From: Ralstonia sp. UNC404CL21Col
GTDB lineage: Bacteria > Pseudomonadota > Gammaproteobacteria > Burkholderiales > Burkholderiaceae
NCBI RefSeq assembly: GCF_000620465.1
Contig: NZ_JIBE01000003.1
Coordinates: 248,001-312,000 of the forward strand
Reading direction: 5' to 3'
Length of the DNA: 64,000 bases
Shown here: positions 43,371-52,751 of the stretch, piece by piece
Position numbering within the stretch: the first letter of the stretch is position 1
How the letters are laid out: each line of letters begins with the position of its first letter
Program-made: the position numbers and the translations under genes
Notes under the pieces: generated by a model
What the model was told of the DNA's origin: nothing
Database searches by the model: none
The model's input: only the letters and a program-made list of their open reading frames with translations

Positions 43371-44717
43371 ATGTTTGTCGCCGACGTCCGCCGCATTACC
43401 GCACTGGCTTGGCCGGTACTGATCGGCCAGTTGGCTGTGATTGCCTTCGGCGTATTGGATACGGCGATGGCCGGCCGCGCCTCGGCGGCAGATCTTGCTG
43501 CCATCGGGCTCGGCGGGTCGATCTATGTGACGGTCTACATCAGCCTGATGGGCGTGCTGCAAGCGCTCTCGCCCATCGCCGGCCAACTGTACGGCGCGCA
43601 AAGGCACAGCGAGATCGGCGAGGAGGTCCGCCAGGCCGTTTGGCTCGGACTGGTGCTCGCGGCGATCGGCATGCTGATCCTGTGGTTCCCTGCCCCACTC
43701 CTGCAGCTGGCGGACGCCACGCCCGAACTCACCGAGAAAGCCACCGCCTACCTGCGGTATGAAGCGCTCGCGTTGCCCGCAGCGCTCGGCTTCCGGATCT
43801 ACTCCGCGTTGAACAACGCGCTGTCGCGCCCTGTGATGGTGACGGTGCTGCAGCTTGCCGGCCTGGTCATCAAATTTCCGCTGAACGGGCTGTTCCTGTA
43901 TGGCGGCATGGGCATCCCAGCGATGGGCGGCCCGGGATGCGCACTCGCCTCGATGATCATCAGTTGGCTCTGGTTTGTCGCTGCGGCTGCCATCCTGATG
44001 CGTAACCCGGCGTACAAGCCGTTTGCGATTTTCACGCAGTACTCGCCACCCAATCGCGCGCGGCTGTGGGCGCTGGTACGCCTGGGTGTGCCGATGGGCT
44101 TCACCTACCTGATCGAGATCACGTCGTTCACGTTGATGGCGATCTTCATCGCACGCCTTGGCACGGTAGTCCTGGCAGGGCATCAGATTGCCGCCAACCT
44201 TGGCGCGGTGGCCTACATGGTGCCGCTATCCCTGTCGATCGCGACGTCGATACTGGCTGCGCAGTCGATCGGCGCGCGCGATCGCGTGGCGGCCCGGCGC
44301 ATCTCGTTGAACGGCATCAGGTTGGCGGTGATGTGTGCGGTCATTGTTGGCGCGGCCGTCTTGTTCTTACGGCGGGAGTTGGTGAGCCTCTACACGCACG
44401 ATGCCGCTGTCCTGGCGACTGCGGTGCCCCTGCTGCCCTTCATCGCCTTCTACCAGATGTTCGATGCGGTGCAGGTCATGACGGCGTTTATCCTGCGCGC
44501 ATACAAGATCGCGCTCATCCCAACCGTTATCTACGCGCTCTCACTGTGGGGCGTAGGCCTGGGCGGCGGCTATGTGCTCGGATTTGGACTGCTGGGGGAC
44601 GTTGCGACGGCACTGCGTGGCGCAGCCGGGTTCTGGGCCGCCAATGCGCTCAGTTTGATGGTGGCCGGTGCGTTGCTGCTCAGCTATTTCAATCGCGTCA
44701 GCCGCACCGCCGATTAA
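43371..44717 (+). CDS. MATE family efflux transporter (NorM-like)
   Basis: A 448-residue multidrug and toxin extrusion protein with twelve predicted membrane helices in two halves. The N-terminal ITALAWPVLIGQLAVIAFGVLDTAMAGR (helix 1 and loop) and the PIAGQLYGAQRHSEIGEEVRQ block are NorM-like; the acidic Asp in helix 1 (VLDTAMAG) would be the cation site. It follows the glycosyltransferase by 19 bp. It ends at a terminator and is convergent with the tRNA cluster. Confidence 0.92.
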   Translation: MFVADVRRITALAWPVLIGQLAVIAFGVLDTAMAGRASAADLAAIGLGGSIYVTVYISLMGVLQALSPIAGQLYGAQRHSEIGEEVRQAVWLGLVLAAIGMLILWFPAPLLQLADATPELTEKATAYLRYEALALPAALGFRIYSALNNALSRPVMVTVLQLAGLVIKFPLNGLFLYGGMGIPAMGGPGCALASMIISWLWFVAAAAILMRNPAYKPFAIFTQYSPPNRARLWALVRLGVPMGFTYLIEITSFTLMAIFIARLGTVVLAGHQIAANLGAVAYMVPLSLSIATSILAAQSIGARDRVAARRISLNGIRLAVMCAVIVGAAVLFLRRELVSLYTHDAAVLATAVPLLPFIAFYQMFDAVQVMTAFILRAYKIALIPTVIYALSLWGVGLGGGYVLGFGLLGDVATALRGAAGFWAANALSLMVAGALLLSYFNRVSRTAD

Positions 44718-44788
44718 AGCAAGCCATTCGCGGCCGCTTTAAAACGACATCAATCCGGATCGACTGGAATTGAATAGAAAGCGCAAAA

Positions 44789-44817
44789 GAAAAAACCCGC
44801 TGCAAGCAGCGGGTTTT
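44789..44817. terminator. Intrinsic terminator between the MATE gene and tRNA-Asp
   Basis: AAACCCGCTG pairs with CAGCGGGTTT around CAAG, with A and T runs; it can serve both the MATE gene and the opposite tRNA transcript. Confidence 0.88.
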
Positions 44818-44821
44818 GATT

Positions 44822-44898
44822 TGGCGGAGCGGACGGGACTCGAACCCGCGACCCCCGGCGTGACAGGCCGGTATTCTAACCGACTGAACTACCGCTCC
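44822..44898 (-). tRNA. tRNA-Asp (GTC)
   Basis: A 77-nt cloverleaf with encoded CCA. Acceptor GGAGCGG pairs with CCGCTCC; the anticodon loop reads CTGTCAC with anticodon GTC; T-loop GGTTCGAGTCC. Lies 64 bp after tRNA-Glu, probably co-transcribed. Confidence 0.97.
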
Positions 44899-44962
44899 GT
44901 GTCGGTTGCAAAATCAGCTAGAGACTGATTCTGCTAATGAGCTTCTGGTTAAGCTCTTGTTT

Positions 44963-45038
44963 TGGCGTCCCCTAGGGGATTCGAACCCCTGTACTCACCG
45001 TGAAAGGGTGATGTCCTAGGCCTCTAGACGAAGGGGAC
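44963..45038 (-). tRNA. tRNA-Glu (TTC)
   Basis: A 76-nt cloverleaf with encoded CCA. Acceptor GTCCCCT pairs with AGGGGAC; anticodon loop CTTTCAC with TTC; T-loop GGTTCGAATCC. It has its own promoter at 45085-45113. Confidence 0.97.
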
Positions 45039-45084
45039 AGAAACTGTTTTGCAACGCTTTCTGTCTTACGCTGCGAAGTCCGCT

Positions 45085-45113
45085 ACTATAACGAACTTTT
45101 TTGCGTTTTGGAA
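45085..45113 (-). promoter_or_regulatory. Sigma-70 promoter of tRNA-Glu
   Basis: On the minus strand TTCCAA and TATAGT with 17-bp spacing, about 40 bp before the mature tRNA-Glu; expected start near 45078. Confidence 0.65.
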
Positions 45114-45157
45114 GCCTCTTTTCAAAATTTATTTTTGAATCGAATCTTCCGGCATTT

Positions 45158-45233
<76 letters not shown>

Positions 45234-45296
45234 AAGGTACTGCCTTTTACTGCTTGCTTCTTACTGCATTTCGCTTCGTGTTGCAGCGAAAACAAG

Positions 45297-45326
45297 AGTA
45301 TAGGGGAAGTGTTTAGCGCTTGGCAA
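45297..45326 (-). promoter_or_regulatory. Sigma-70 promoter of tRNA-Ala
   Basis: On the minus strand TTGCCA and TATACT with 18-bp spacing, between the gltX stop and tRNA-Ala; start near 45290. Confidence 0.7.
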
Positions 45327-45359
45327 TACCCTTTCGCAAAAATTTTTGAGCCGCATTCA

Positions 45360-46757
45360 TCACGCAGCCAGGCGACGCAGAACAACGTCGCGACCGAACA
45401 GTTCCAGCACGGCATCAATCGACGGCGTTTGCAGTTGGCCCGCCACCAGCAGGCGCACCGGCATTGCCAGCTTTGGCATCTTCCAGCCCTGTGCGGCCAA
45501 CACTTCCTTGAAGGCAGCGCCAATAGCCTCGCGTTTCCACTCAGGCAGCGCGCCGAGCTTCTCTGCCAGCGCGGCAATGCCAGGGCGTACGTCGTCGGTA
45601 AGATGCTGCGCGGCCAGTTCCGGCTCGACGGTGATATCCGTGCGATAGAACAGCAGCGCCGTCTGGGCGACTTCACGAAGCGTGTTGGCGCGATCCTTCA
45701 CCAGCGCAATCACGTCGGCCAGCACAGGGCCGCCATCGACCTTGCCACCCAGCTCTTCAATGAACGGCTTCACCAGATCGGCCAGGCGCGCGTTATCGGC
45801 CTGCTTGATGTAGTGGTTGTTCAGCCAGGCGAGCTTTTCGGGGTTGTATTGCGCCGGCGACTTGCCCAGGTGCTCGAGGTCGAACCATTCGATGAACTGT
45901 TCGCGCGAGAAGATCTCGGCATCACCGTGGGCCCAGCCCAGGCGCGCAAGGTAGTTGACGATCGCCTCGGGCAGATAGCCAGCATCACGATAGCCCGTCA
46001 CGGCCATGGCGCCGTGGCGCTTGCTCATCTTCTCGCCCTGCTCGTTGAGCACGGTCGGCAAGTGAGCGTAGACCGGCGGCGTACCGCCGAGCGCGCGCAG
46101 GATGTTGATCTGGCGGGGGGTGTTGTTGACGTGGTCATCGCCGCGGATCACGTGGGTGATCTGCATATCCATGTCGTCGACGACCACGCAGAAGTTGTAC
46201 GTGGGCGTGCCATCGGGGCGCGCGATCACCAGGTCGTCGAGTTCGTCGTTGGAGATTTCGATGCGGCCCTTCACGGCGTCGTCCCACACGACGCTTCCGC
46301 CGATGGGGTTCTTGAAACGGATCACAGGCTGCACGCCGGCCGGCGGCGTCGGCAACACCTTGCCAGGCATAGGGCGCCAGGTGCCGTCGTAGCGGGGCTT
46401 CTCGCCGCGCTCGCGTTGCGCTTCGCGCAGGGCATCGAGTTCTTCGGTGCTCATGTAGCACGGGTAAGCCAGCTCCTGCTGCACCATCTGCGCGACCACG
46501 GCGCGGTAACGGTCCATGCGCTGCATCTGGTAGAACGGGCCTTCGTCAATATCCATGTCCAGCCACGCCATCGCCTCGAGGATCACGTCGACGGCTTCCT
46601 GGCTGGAGCGCTCCACGTCGGTGTCTTCGATGCGCAGGATGAAATCGCCCTTCATCTTGCGTGCGAAGGCCCACGGATAAAGTGCCGAGCGGATGTTGCC
46701 GAGGTGGATGAAGCCGGTGGGGCTGGGGGCGAAACGAGTGCGGACGCGCTGTGTCAT
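45360..46757 (-). CDS. gltX: Glutamyl-tRNA synthetase
   Basis: A 465-residue class I synthetase charging tRNA-Glu. The HIGH-type motif is in [19 protein letters not shown] near the N-terminus and the second signature is GEKMSKRHG (about 243). The C-terminal anticodon-binding helical domain is complete. ATG 46757 gives the canonical [15 protein letters not shown] start; the frame upstream to 47195 is antisense to the patatin gene. tRNA-Ala, tRNA-Glu and tRNA-Asp lie directly downstream on the same strand with their own promoters. Confidence 0.97.
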   Translation of the reverse strand: MTQRVRTRFAPSPTGFIHLGNIRSALYPWAFARKMKGDFILRIEDTDVERSSQEAVDVILEAMAWLDMDIDEGPFYQMQRMDRYRAVVAQMVQQELAYPCYMSTEELDALREAQRERGEKPRYDGTWRPMPGKVLPTPPAGVQPVIRFKNPIGGSVVWDDAVKGRIEISNDELDDLVIARPDGTPTYNFCVVVDDMDMQITHVIRGDDHVNNTPRQINILRALGGTPPVYAHLPTVLNEQGEKMSKRHGAMAVTGYRDAGYLPEAIVNYLARLGWAHGDAEIFSREQFIEWFDLEHLGKSPAQYNPEKLAWLNNHYIKQADNARLADLVKPFIEELGGKVDGGPVLADVIALVKDRANTLREVAQTALLFYRTDITVEPELAAQHLTDDVRPGIAALAEKLGALPEWKREAIGAAFKEVLAAQGWKMPKLAMPVRLLVAGQLQTPSIDAVLELFGRDVVLRRLAA

Positions 46758-46832
46758 AGGAATGGCCGAACGAATAAGGCCGCGTGATCGAATCCTGAGC
46801 GCGGATCCTGAGCGGCCTCTATCAAAACCGAA

Positions 46833-46841
46833 ATTATAGCA
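46833..46841 (-). promoter_or_regulatory. Extended -10 promoter of gltX
   Basis: Minus-strand TGCTATAAT is a perfect extended -10 box; start near 46826, leader about 69 nt. Confidence 0.65.
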
Positions 46842-46962
46842 ACCGAGCTGCGCCTGTCTGGCCGATCCGTCGCCGAACTTTGGCACAATGGCGGCCGGCC
46901 GCAGCGCGCTCGGGTACGACCGAACACCACTGCGCGACATACCCAACCGCCCCAACCTCCTC

Positions 46963-47919
46963 ATGCAACGCCGCCTCTTCCTGGGCGCCGCCGGCGCCTC
47001 GATGCTCTCCGCCTGCACCGTGACGGGCTTTTCGTCCGGCAAAACCGAAACGCCCGTCACCCCCGCCACGGCCGTGCTTCCACCCACGGCCCAACCAGCC
47101 ACGCAGCCCGTGCGGATCGGATTGGCACTGGGCGGCGGCGCCGCGCGCGGTTTTGCGCACATCGGCGTGATTAAGATGCTGGAAGCCCAGGGCATTCAGA
47201 TCGACTTCATCACCGGCACGAGCGCGGGTAGCGTGGTGGCAGCGATCTACGCATCGGGCATGTCGGGGCTCGAAATGAACCGCATGGCGCTCAAGATGGA
47301 CGAGGCCATGATCGCCGACTGGGCACTGCCGTTCGGCACGCGCTTCGGCGGCTGGCTCAAGGGCGAGGCGCTGGAGAAATACATCAACCGGCTGGTCAAG
47401 CAAAAGAGCATCGAGCAGATGCGCATTCCGCTCGGCATCGTCGCGACGGACCTGACAAGCGGCAAGCCGATCCTGTTCCGGCGCGGCAATACCGGTCAGG
47501 CGGTTCGCGCGTCGTGCAGTATCCCGGGCGTGTTCCAGCCGGTAACGATCAGCGGACGCCAATATGTGGACGGCGGCCTTGTGGCGCCCGTGCCGGTTAC
47601 CTACGTCAAGCAGATGGGCGCGACGTTCGTGATTGCGGTGAACATCTCGGCAGACCCCGCCAACCAAGCGGTGTCGGGACAGGCCAGCATGCTGCTACAG
47701 ACGACGGCCATCATGGGCCAGAGCATCAGCAAGACGGAGCTGGCCCAGGCCGATGTGGTCATCACGCCGTCGCTGCCGTTTGTGAAGGGCAGCGACTTTA
47801 CCGCGCGCAACGAGGCGATCCTGGCAGGCGAGCAGGCTGCCCAGGCCGCCATGCCGCTGCTGCGCGAAAAGCTGCATCTGACGCAGACCGTCGTGGGCGC
47901 CCCGCTGCCACCGCACTGA
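46963..47919 (+). CDS. Patatin-like phospholipase lipoprotein
   Basis: A 318-residue patatin-family lipid hydrolase with a lipoprotein signal. The N-terminus [18 protein letters not shown] has a twin-arginine-like RRLFL and a lipobox with Cys18. The catalytic elements are intact: oxyanion loop GGGAARG (57-63), nucleophile Ser87 in GTSAG, and Asp203 in DGG. It resembles RssA/YchK-type patatins. ATG 46963 is chosen over 46888 because only it exposes the lipoprotein signal. Divergent from gltX. Confidence 0.9.
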   Translation: MQRRLFLGAAGASMLSACTVTGFSSGKTETPVTPATAVLPPTAQPATQPVRIGLALGGGAARGFAHIGVIKMLEAQGIQIDFITGTSAGSVVAAIYASGMSGLEMNRMALKMDEAMIADWALPFGTRFGGWLKGEALEKYINRLVKQKSIEQMRIPLGIVATDLTSGKPILFRRGNTGQAVRASCSIPGVFQPVTISGRQYVDGGLVAPVPVTYVKQMGATFVIAVNISADPANQAVSGQASMLLQTTAIMGQSISKTELAQADVVITPSLPFVKGSDFTARNEAILAGEQAAQAAMPLLREKLHLTQTVVGAPLPPH

Positions 47920-47939
47920 CGCGGCCGTCAGCAGGCAAC

Positions 47940-47967
47940 AAAAAAGACCGCCGCGGCGGTCTTTTTT
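47940..47967. terminator. Bidirectional intrinsic terminator
   Basis: AAAAAGACCGC and GCGGTCTTTTTT pair around CGCG between the patatin gene and the opposite NlpC/P60 gene. Confidence 0.92.
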
Positions 47968-48002
47968 CTATTGCGCGATAGCAAATAGCAAATCGGAGCG
48001 AA

Positions 48003-48650
48003 TCAACCGCCGTACATGGCCAGCGGCTTGCCAGCGGCGTTCGGATCGACGCGCTTGAGTTGCTCGACAAAGTTGTCGGCGCCGTCCTTGATTGCGGCAC
48101 CGGAGTTGCCTTCGATGCGGCGGGCACCGTTATAGCGCGTCACCCAGTACGAGGCGGTCATGTCATCCACGCGGATCTTGCTGCCGGTGGACGGTGCGTG
48201 CACAAACTTGTTGTCGCCGATGTAGATGCCAACGTGCGAGAAAGTGTGGCGCATGGTGTTGAAGAACACCAAGTCGCCCGGACGCAGTTCAGCCGTGTCC
48301 ACGCTGGTGCCGACGCGGCTCATTTCCACGGCGCGACGCGGCAGCAGGAAACCGAACGTGTCGTTGAAAACGTAGCGGACGAAGCCGCTGCAGTCGAGGC
48401 CCGATTCCGGCGTGTTACCGCCGAAACGGTAGCGCAGACCGATCATGCCCAGGGCGTTCATGACCACGTCGCCGGTCTTGCTCATCACGTTGGAAATGAG
48501 GCCCGGCTTGGCTTCGGGCTTGACGTCGGCGCGGACTTCCGTGTCCTTGAAGACCGTATCAGCATGCACTGCATTCGACACGATCACGCCGCAGCCGATC
48601 ACAACCCCTACCGCTAGGCGCGCCATGGAATGAAGTACGAAATGCTGCAT
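48003..48650 (-). CDS. NlpC/P60 (C40) family cell-wall peptidase
   Basis: A 215-residue exported cysteine peptidase that cuts peptidoglycan stem peptides (gamma-D-Glu to diaminopimelate bonds in the family). Signal peptide about 1-30 (ending NAVHADT); catalytic Cys87 in LDCSGFVRYVF, His139 in FSHVGIYIG and a third polar His151 in FVHAPS. ATG 48650 has a GGGAGA site; the frame upstream to 48701 adds no signal. The promoter region carries overlapping palindromes, so the gene is likely tightly regulated. Confidence 0.93.
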   Translation of the reverse strand: MQHFVLHSMARLAVGVVIGCGVIVSNAVHADTVFKDTEVRADVKPEAKPGLISNVMSKTGDVVMNALGMIGLRYRFGGNTPESGLDCSGFVRYVFNDTFGFLLPRRAVEMSRVGTSVDTAELRPGDLVFFNTMRHTFSHVGIYIGDNKFVHAPSTGSKIRVDDMTASYWVTRYNGARRIEGNSGAAIKDGADNFVEQLKRVDPNAAGKPLAMYGG

Positions 48651-48740
48651 TGGCTCTCCCTCGGAAACTTGTAATGATGCGGTCGACATACGCCGCCGCA
48701 AATGAGAACAGTCCGAATCTTGTTAAAACAATCTCGCAGG

Positions 48741-48771
48741 ATGATAAAAGTGACACTTTGACTTGTCAAAG
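48741..48771 (-). promoter_or_regulatory. Sigma-70 promoter with overlapping palindromes, NlpC/P60 gene
   Basis: TTGACA (48764-48769) and TATCAT (48741-48746) with 17-bp spacing on the minus strand. A perfect palindrome CTTTGAC-TT-GTCAAAG (48756-48771) covers the -35, and a second perfect one, AAAGTG-A-CACTTT (48747-48759), fills the spacer and overlaps the first by four bases. Expected start near 48734, leader about 84 nt. Confidence 0.75.
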
Positions 48772-48891
48772 GTCGTTACAAATTCCTCGGAATCCACATG
48801 CAAATCATGTACTTAGACATGACTTTAGATGCGCATTCTTACAAAAACAGCGCATCCAAACTGCACTGCCCTGGGGCGAAAACGGTGGATT

Positions 48892-50547
48892 TTACGGGTT
48901 ATCCCGGGAGGGGTTGAGCGAAGCCGCCGCCATCAGCTTGCAGGTGTACGGGTGTGAAGGCGACGCCAACACCGCTTCAGTGTCGCCCTCTTCCACCACT
49001 TTCCCGTCCTTCATCACCACCACGCGATGTGACATCGCACGAATGACCGCAAGGTCGTGGCTGATGAATAGATACGACAGGTTGTACTTTTTCTGAAGGG
49101 CTGACAGCAGCGAAAGCACCTGCTGCTGGATCGACACGTCAAGTGCCGAAGTCGGCTCATCGAGCACCAGCAACTGCGGCTTGAGGATCAGCACACGCGC
49201 AATGGCGATGCGCTGGCGCTGCCCACCCGAGAATTCATGCGGATAGCGGCCCAGCGCCGTGCGGTCGAGGCCCACTTCGCGCAGCGCCTCGATCACGCGG
49301 TGACGGCGCTCGGTGGCGTTGACGTGCGGTTGGTGCAGCGCCAGCCCTTCGCCGACGATCTCCTCAATCGTCATGCGCGGCGACAGCGAGCCGTACGGAT
49401 CCTGAAACACCACCTGCATGCGCGCGCGCACCGCCCGGCGCTCGTCGCGCGAAATGCGCAGCAGCGAGTTGCCCAGGAAACGCAGGTCGCCGCTCTTTGC
49501 CGTTTGCAGGCCCAGCAGCGTCTGCGCGAGCGTCGTCTTGCCGGAACCGGATTCGCCGACGATGCCGAGCGTCTCGCCTTCGCGCAGTTGCAGCGACACG
49601 GCATCGACGGCAGTAAACGGATCGGTCCGGAACCAGCCGGCAAACCCGGGGCGATGGCGTTCGTAGGTGACGGTCAGCTTGTCGGCTTCGAGCAGCACGG
49701 GCGCAAGCGGCACCAGCGGCAGCACGTCGCGCTGCGGACGGCTCTCGAGCAGGCGCACGGTGTAAGGATGCTGAGGCGCGGCAAACACGTCGGCCGTGTT
49801 GCCGGTTTCGACCAAGACGCCGCGCTCCATCACGCCGACACGCTCGGCAAAGGCACGCACCATGTTCAGGTCGTGCGTGATCAGCATGATGGCCATGCCG
49901 AATTCGGCCTGCAGCTCGCGCAGCAATTGCAGGATCTGCATGCGCACCGTCACGTCGAGCGCGGTGGTCGGCTCGTCGGCCAACAGAAGCTTGGGCGAAC
50001 ATGCCAACGCCATGGCAATCATCGCGCGCTGGCGCTGACCGCCTGAAAGCTGATGCGGGAAGGCGTCAAACCGGCGCGGCGCCTCGGCGATGCCGGTGCG
50101 TTCCAGCAGCGCAATCGCTCGTGCCTTGGCGGCGCGCTTGTCCAGGCCTTCGTGCAATTCCAGCGTTTCGACGATCTGGTTGCCGATGGTGTACAGCGGG
50201 TTGAGCGCCGTCATCGGCTCCTGGAACACCATGGCGACATCGGCGCCACGCAGGCCGCGCATTTCGCGCTCGCTGGCGGCCAGCAGGTCGCGGCCTTCGA
50301 GCAGGATGCGGCCGCTGTATTGTGCGTCGGCCAGCAATCGCATGATCGACAGCGCGGTCACGGACTTGCCGGAGCCCGATTCGCCCACCAACGCGAAGCG
50401 CTCGCCGGCGTGCAAGTCGAGCGAGACATGCTTGACGGCTTCCGTCACCTCGCCGTGCTCGGATTCGAAATGCACGCACAGGTCATCCAGGCGCAGCAGC
50501 GGACCGTCGGACTTCGGCGTGGAGGAACGCAGATCGACGCGGGTCAT
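48892..50547 (-). CDS. yejF: Peptide ABC transporter, double ATP-binding protein YejF
   Basis: A 551-residue ATPase with two nucleotide-binding domains in one chain, as in YejF. First domain: Walker A GESGSGKS, signature [12 protein letters not shown], Walker [13 protein letters not shown]. Second domain: [32 protein letters not shown]. It energises the YejABE importer for oligopeptides and, in E. coli, microcin C. ATG 50547 overlaps the yejE stop as ATGA; the frame upstream to 50691 is rejected. Last gene of the operon. Confidence 0.95.
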   Translation of the reverse strand: MTRVDLRSSTPKSDGPLLRLDDLCVHFESEHGEVTEAVKHVSLDLHAGERFALVGESGSGKSVTALSIMRLLADAQYSGRILLEGRDLLAASEREMRGLRGADVAMVFQEPMTALNPLYTIGNQIVETLELHEGLDKRAAKARAIALLERTGIAEAPRRFDAFPHQLSGGQRQRAMIAMALACSPKLLLADEPTTALDVTVRMQILQLLRELQAEFGMAIMLITHDLNMVRAFAERVGVMERGVLVETGNTADVFAAPQHPYTVRLLESRPQRDVLPLVPLAPVLLEADKLTVTYERHRPGFAGWFRTDPFTAVDAVSLQLREGETLGIVGESGSGKTTLAQTLLGLQTAKSGDLRFLGNSLLRISRDERRAVRARMQVVFQDPYGSLSPRMTIEEIVGEGLALHQPHVNATERRHRVIEALREVGLDRTALGRYPHEFSGGQRQRIAIARVLILKPQLLVLDEPTSALDVSIQQQVLSLLSALQKKYNLSYLFISHDLAVIRAMSHRVVVMKDGKVVEEGDTEAVLASPSHPYTCKLMAAASLNPSRDNP

Positions 50548-51668
50548 TTCACCCCCGCCGGTTTCTGGCGCGTGCGCAGCTGCGCGAATGACAGGCGCGT
50601 GTCGAAGGCATCGCGCAGCGCGTCGCCCATGAAGGTCAACAGCACGAGGGTCAGCACGAGCACCACGAAGGTCGACAGCGAGATCCACCACGCATCCAGG
50701 TTGGCCTTGCCTTGCGCAAGCAGCTCACCGAGGCTCGGGGTCGATGGCGGTACGCCCAAGCCAAGGAAATCCAGGCTCGTGAGCGCGAGAATGGCCGCGC
50801 TCATTCGGAACGGCAGGAAGGTAATCACGGGCGTCAGGCTGTTGGGCATGATGTGGCGCCACATGATCTGCCAGCTCGACAGGCCCATCGCCCGCGCGGC
50901 CTTTACGTAGTCGAGCGAGCGGTTGCGAAAGAACTCCGCACGCACGTAATCGGACAGGCTCATCCAGCCGAACAGCGACAACAGGATGATCAGCAGCCCG
51001 AGGCTGGGCGTGAAGATCGACGCGAAGATGATGAGCAGATACAGCTCGGGCATCGAACTCCAGATTTCAATCAGCCGCTGCGACACCATGTCGAAGCGCC
51101 CGCCGAAGAAGCCCATCAGCGCGCCCGTGAGCGTGCCGACCAGCACGCCGAGCACCGTCAGCGCCAGGCCGAACAGCACCGACACACGGAAGCCATACAG
51201 CAGCCGCGCAAACACATCGCGGCCGCGATCATCCGTGCCGAGCCAGTTTTCCGCAGAGGGCGGTGCCGGATTAGGCTCTTTCGAAAAGTAGTTCAGCGTC
51301 TCGTACGAATACGGATTGGGCGGATAAATCGCAAAGCTGCCCGGCTCCTTGAACTTGTCTCGGATGAACGGATCGAGGTAATCCGTCGGTGTCGGAAAAT
51401 CCCCACCGAAGGTCGTTTCGGGGTACGTCTTGACGATCGGGAAATACCAGTTGCCGTGATACTTGACCACCAGCGGCCGGTCATTGGAGATGCACTCGGC
51501 GCCCAGGCTGAGCACGAACAGCACCACGAAGATAAGCAGGCTCCAATAGCCCAGCCGATGTTGTTTGAAGCGACGCCACGCGCGCTTGAGCGGTGACGGC
51601 GAATGGCGCACCGGATGCGGCGCTGCCGTATTGGATGCATGCGTGGAAGCGCGCGAATACTGGGTCAT
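50544..51668 (-). CDS. yejE: Peptide ABC transporter permease YejE
   Basis: A 374-residue inner-membrane permease of the oligopeptide (DppC/OppC) type. An N-terminal membrane segment (about 40-60) is followed by the large periplasmic loop typical of YejE and then five more helices; the NWLGTDDRGRDVFARLLYG segment and the coupling region VRAEFFRNRSLDYVKAARAMG are family marks. It lies 14 bp after yejB and overlaps yejF as ATGA. The frame upstream to 51962 overlaps yejB and is rejected. Confidence 0.94.
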   Translation of the reverse strand: MTQYSRASTHASNTAAPHPVRHSPSPLKRAWRRFKQHRLGYWSLLIFVVLFVLSLGAECISNDRPLVVKYHGNWYFPIVKTYPETTFGGDFPTPTDYLDPFIRDKFKEPGSFAIYPPNPYSYETLNYFSKEPNPAPPSAENWLGTDDRGRDVFARLLYGFRVSVLFGLALTVLGVLVGTLTGALMGFFGGRFDMVSQRLIEIWSSMPELYLLIIFASIFTPSLGLLIILLSLFGWMSLSDYVRAEFFRNRSLDYVKAARAMGLSSWQIMWRHIMPNSLTPVITFLPFRMSAAILALTSLDFLGLGVPPSTPSLGELLAQGKANLDAWWISLSTFVVLVLTLVLLTFMGDALRDAFDTRLSFAQLRTRQKPAGVK

Positions 51669-51682
51669 AGTTGCCGGCCCGC

Positions 51683-52735
51683 CTATCGCCCAACCGAGCC
51701 AAAGTGGATGCGCGGATCGACCAGCACGTAGCACACGTCGGAAATCAACCGCGCCGCCAGGCCAATCAGCGTGAACAAGTACAGCGTGCCGAGCACGACC
51801 GGATAATCGCGTCGCATCACGGCCTCGTACGAGAGCAGGCCCATGCCGTCGAGCGAGAACAGTTGCTCGATCAGCAGCGAACCTGTGAAGAATGCGCCAA
51901 TGAACGCCGAGGGGAAGCCCGTCACCAGCGGCAGCAGTGCGTTGCGGAAGATGTGCTTCCACAGCACGCGCCGCTCCGACAGGCCCTTGCTACGCGCGGT
52001 CAGCACGTACTGCTTGCGGATTTCCTCCAGGAACGCGTTTTTTGTCAGCATGGTGATGACGGCAAAGCTGCCGACCACCGAAGCCATGACGGGCAGCGTG
52101 ATGTGCCAAAGGTAATCGGTAATCTTGCCGAGCAAGCTGAGTTGGTCCCAGTTGTCGGACGTGATGCCACGGATCGGGAACCACTGGAAGAAGGTACCGC
52201 CGCCAAAGAGCACCAGCAGCAGCACCCCCAGCACGAAACCTGGGATGGCGTAACCGACCAGCACGATGATGCTGGTCACCAGGTCGAACCGGCTGCCTGC
52301 GCGCACGGCCTTCGCAATGCCGAGCGGCACCGCTATGAGATACGTGAGAAAGAATGTCCACAACCCGATCGAAATCGATACCGGCAATTTCGACTTGATG
52401 AGATCCCACACGCTGCGGTGCTGGAAGTAGCTCTCACCCAGATCGAAGCGCGCAAAACGGCCAAGCATCAGGAAGTAACGTTCGACGGGGCTTTTGTCGA
52501 AGCCATACAAGGCGCGGATTTCCTTGATCTTCTCGGCGTCGACGCCCCGCCGCCCGCGATAGTCGAAGGCGCCGCCACCGCTGGCCTCGCCGCCCGCGCC
52601 CCGCCCCTTCATCTCCATCATCATCTGCTCGACCGGCCCGCCAGGGACGAACTGGATCACGACAAACGTGAGCGTGATCACGCCGATCAGCGTCGGGATC
52701 AGGAGCAGCAACCGTTTGATCAGGTACGCGAACAT
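51683..52735 (-). CDS. yejB: Peptide ABC transporter permease YejB
   Basis: A 350-residue permease of the DppB/OppB type: MFAYLIKRLLLLIPTLIGVITLTF start (first helix), a YejB-specific insert (about 43-70, Gly-rich EASGGG), then five further helices and the coupling region YVLTARSKGLSERRVLWKH. It forms the channel with YejE. It follows yejA by 16 bp. Confidence 0.95.
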   Translation of the reverse strand: MFAYLIKRLLLLIPTLIGVITLTFVVIQFVPGGPVEQMMMEMKGRGAGGEASGGGAFDYRGRRGVDAEKIKEIRALYGFDKSPVERYFLMLGRFARFDLGESYFQHRSVWDLIKSKLPVSISIGLWTFFLTYLIAVPLGIAKAVRAGSRFDLVTSIIVLVGYAIPGFVLGVLLLVLFGGGTFFQWFPIRGITSDNWDQLSLLGKITDYLWHITLPVMASVVGSFAVITMLTKNAFLEEIRKQYVLTARSKGLSERRVLWKHIFRNALLPLVTGFPSAFIGAFFTGSLLIEQLFSLDGMGLLSYEAVMRRDYPVVLGTLYLFTLIGLAARLISDVCYVLVDPRIHFGSVGR

Positions 52736-52751
52736 GGTGTCACCGATGCGG

